This document shows, piece after piece, positions 63,718-64,000 of a DNA stretch of 64,000 bases. How positions within the stretch are numbered: the first letter of the stretch is position 1; each line of letters starts with the position of its first letter. Where the stretch lies: assembly GCF_000016425.1 (NCBI RefSeq), contig NC_009380.1, forward strand, positions 4,344,144 to 4,408,143. Reading direction: 5' to 3'. The DNA comes from Salinispora tropica CNB-440 (GTDB lineage: Bacteria; Actinomycetota; Actinomycetes; Mycobacteriales; Micromonosporaceae). The notes under the pieces were generated by a model that was not told the DNA's origin, did not search any database, and saw only the letters and a program-made list of their open reading frames with translations. The position numbers and the translations under genes are program-made.

Positions 63718-64000
63718 CCAGCACCGCCCTCCCCGACCAGGAATCCACGGCCGCCCCCGCCGCCGGACCCACCCTCACCAGCCACGTGCGCGGCTACCTC
63801 GGCCGGGTACGCGGCGGGGACATCGGCGCCCTACCCGCCGTCCTGGGCCTGATCGTGCTCTGCACCGTCTTCGCGATCATGCGGCCGTCGTTCCTCACCG
63901 CCGCCAACTTCGCCAACCTGTTCACCCAGGGGGCAGCGGTCACGCTGATCGCCATGGGGTTGGTCTTCGTCCTGCTGCTCGGAGAGATCGATCTCTCCGC
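63714..64000 (+). CDS. xylH: Sugar ABC transporter permease, N-terminal part
   Basis: The first 95 residues of a XylH/RbsC-type permease; it runs off the window. ATG 63714 overlaps the ATPase stop (ATGA). After ~45 hydrophilic residues the first helix (LPAVLGLIVLCTVFAIM) is followed by RPSFLTAANFANLFTQGAAV, TLIAMGLVFVLLLGEIDLS, which is diagnostic of this permease family. Confidence 0.9.
   Translation, partial: MTSTALPDQESTAAPAAGPTLTSHVRGYLGRVRGGDIGALPAVLGLIVLCTVFAIMRPSFLTAANFANLFTQGAAVTLIAMGLVFVLLLGEIDLS

Overview
The window is high-G+C actinobacterial chromosome. It has dense GTG/ATG starts, 4-base ATGA/GTGA stop-start overlaps and GC-rich hairpins, mostly without U-tracts, between operons. 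Protein families (GuaB3, DUF5319, DUF6350/PerM, PspC-type sensor kinase, NF041680-like transposase, His-tailed GroEL1) and gene order (sucC-sucD..perM..purN-purH; choD-like/guaB3/guaB/DUF5319/groEL/groES) resemble Mycobacterium and Streptomyces. The overall protein style suggests Micromonosporaceae (Micromonospora/Salinispora); the genus is inference. It is mainly core metabolism with a few accessory patches. No rRNA, tRNA, CRISPR or prophage was seen.

Layout. 1-2.6 kb: end of an ABC ATPase, a DM13 protein, and an APS kinase fused to a degenerate ATP-sulfurylase. 2.8-6.2 kb (minus): icd, mdh, folD. 6.6-12.3 kb (plus): complete peptide ABC importer operon 1. 12.4-16.8 kb: accessory patch with an XRE regulator and two small coupled ORFs, an alpha/beta hydrolase, a purH 3'-end fragment, and a divergent ArsR/SDR pair around a palindromic operator. 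16.8-25.7 kb: purN-purH, a DUF4190 protein, a decayed IS, PerM-like DUF6350, sucCD and an orphan isobutyryl-CoA-mutase-type B12 subunit. 26-31 kb: two M23 peptidases, PcrA/UvrD helicase, and chorismate mutase behind a probable Phe/Tyr leader-peptide attenuator. 31-37 kb (minus): peptide ABC importer operon 2. 37-41 kb: PspC/LiaF-like envelope-stress module. 41-46 kb: Psd and PssA (phosphatidylethanolamine synthesis), two double-NUDIX paralogues, small PspC. 46-54 kb: guaA, GMC oxidoreductase, M1 peptidase lipoprotein, guaB3, guaB, DUF5319. 54-59 kb: atypical BldM-like regulator, Mo-oxidoreductase, groEL1, groES with two CIRCE boxes. 59-64 kb: THUMP-like methyltransferase, YbaK deacylase, a frameshifted membrane gene, and a xylFGH-like sugar importer that runs off the end.

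The genes cover TCA steps (icd, mdh, sucCD), purine synthesis (purN, purH, guaA, guaB), one-carbon supply (folD), phospholipid synthesis, envelope stress and nutrient import. The most distinctive new signals are the putative aromatic attenuator at 30.58-30.70 kb, the direct repeat of the purH 3' end flanking the ArsR-SDR cassette, the IS remnant with readable terminal inverted repeats, and the strong hairpin placed directly after the binding-protein gene in all three importers.
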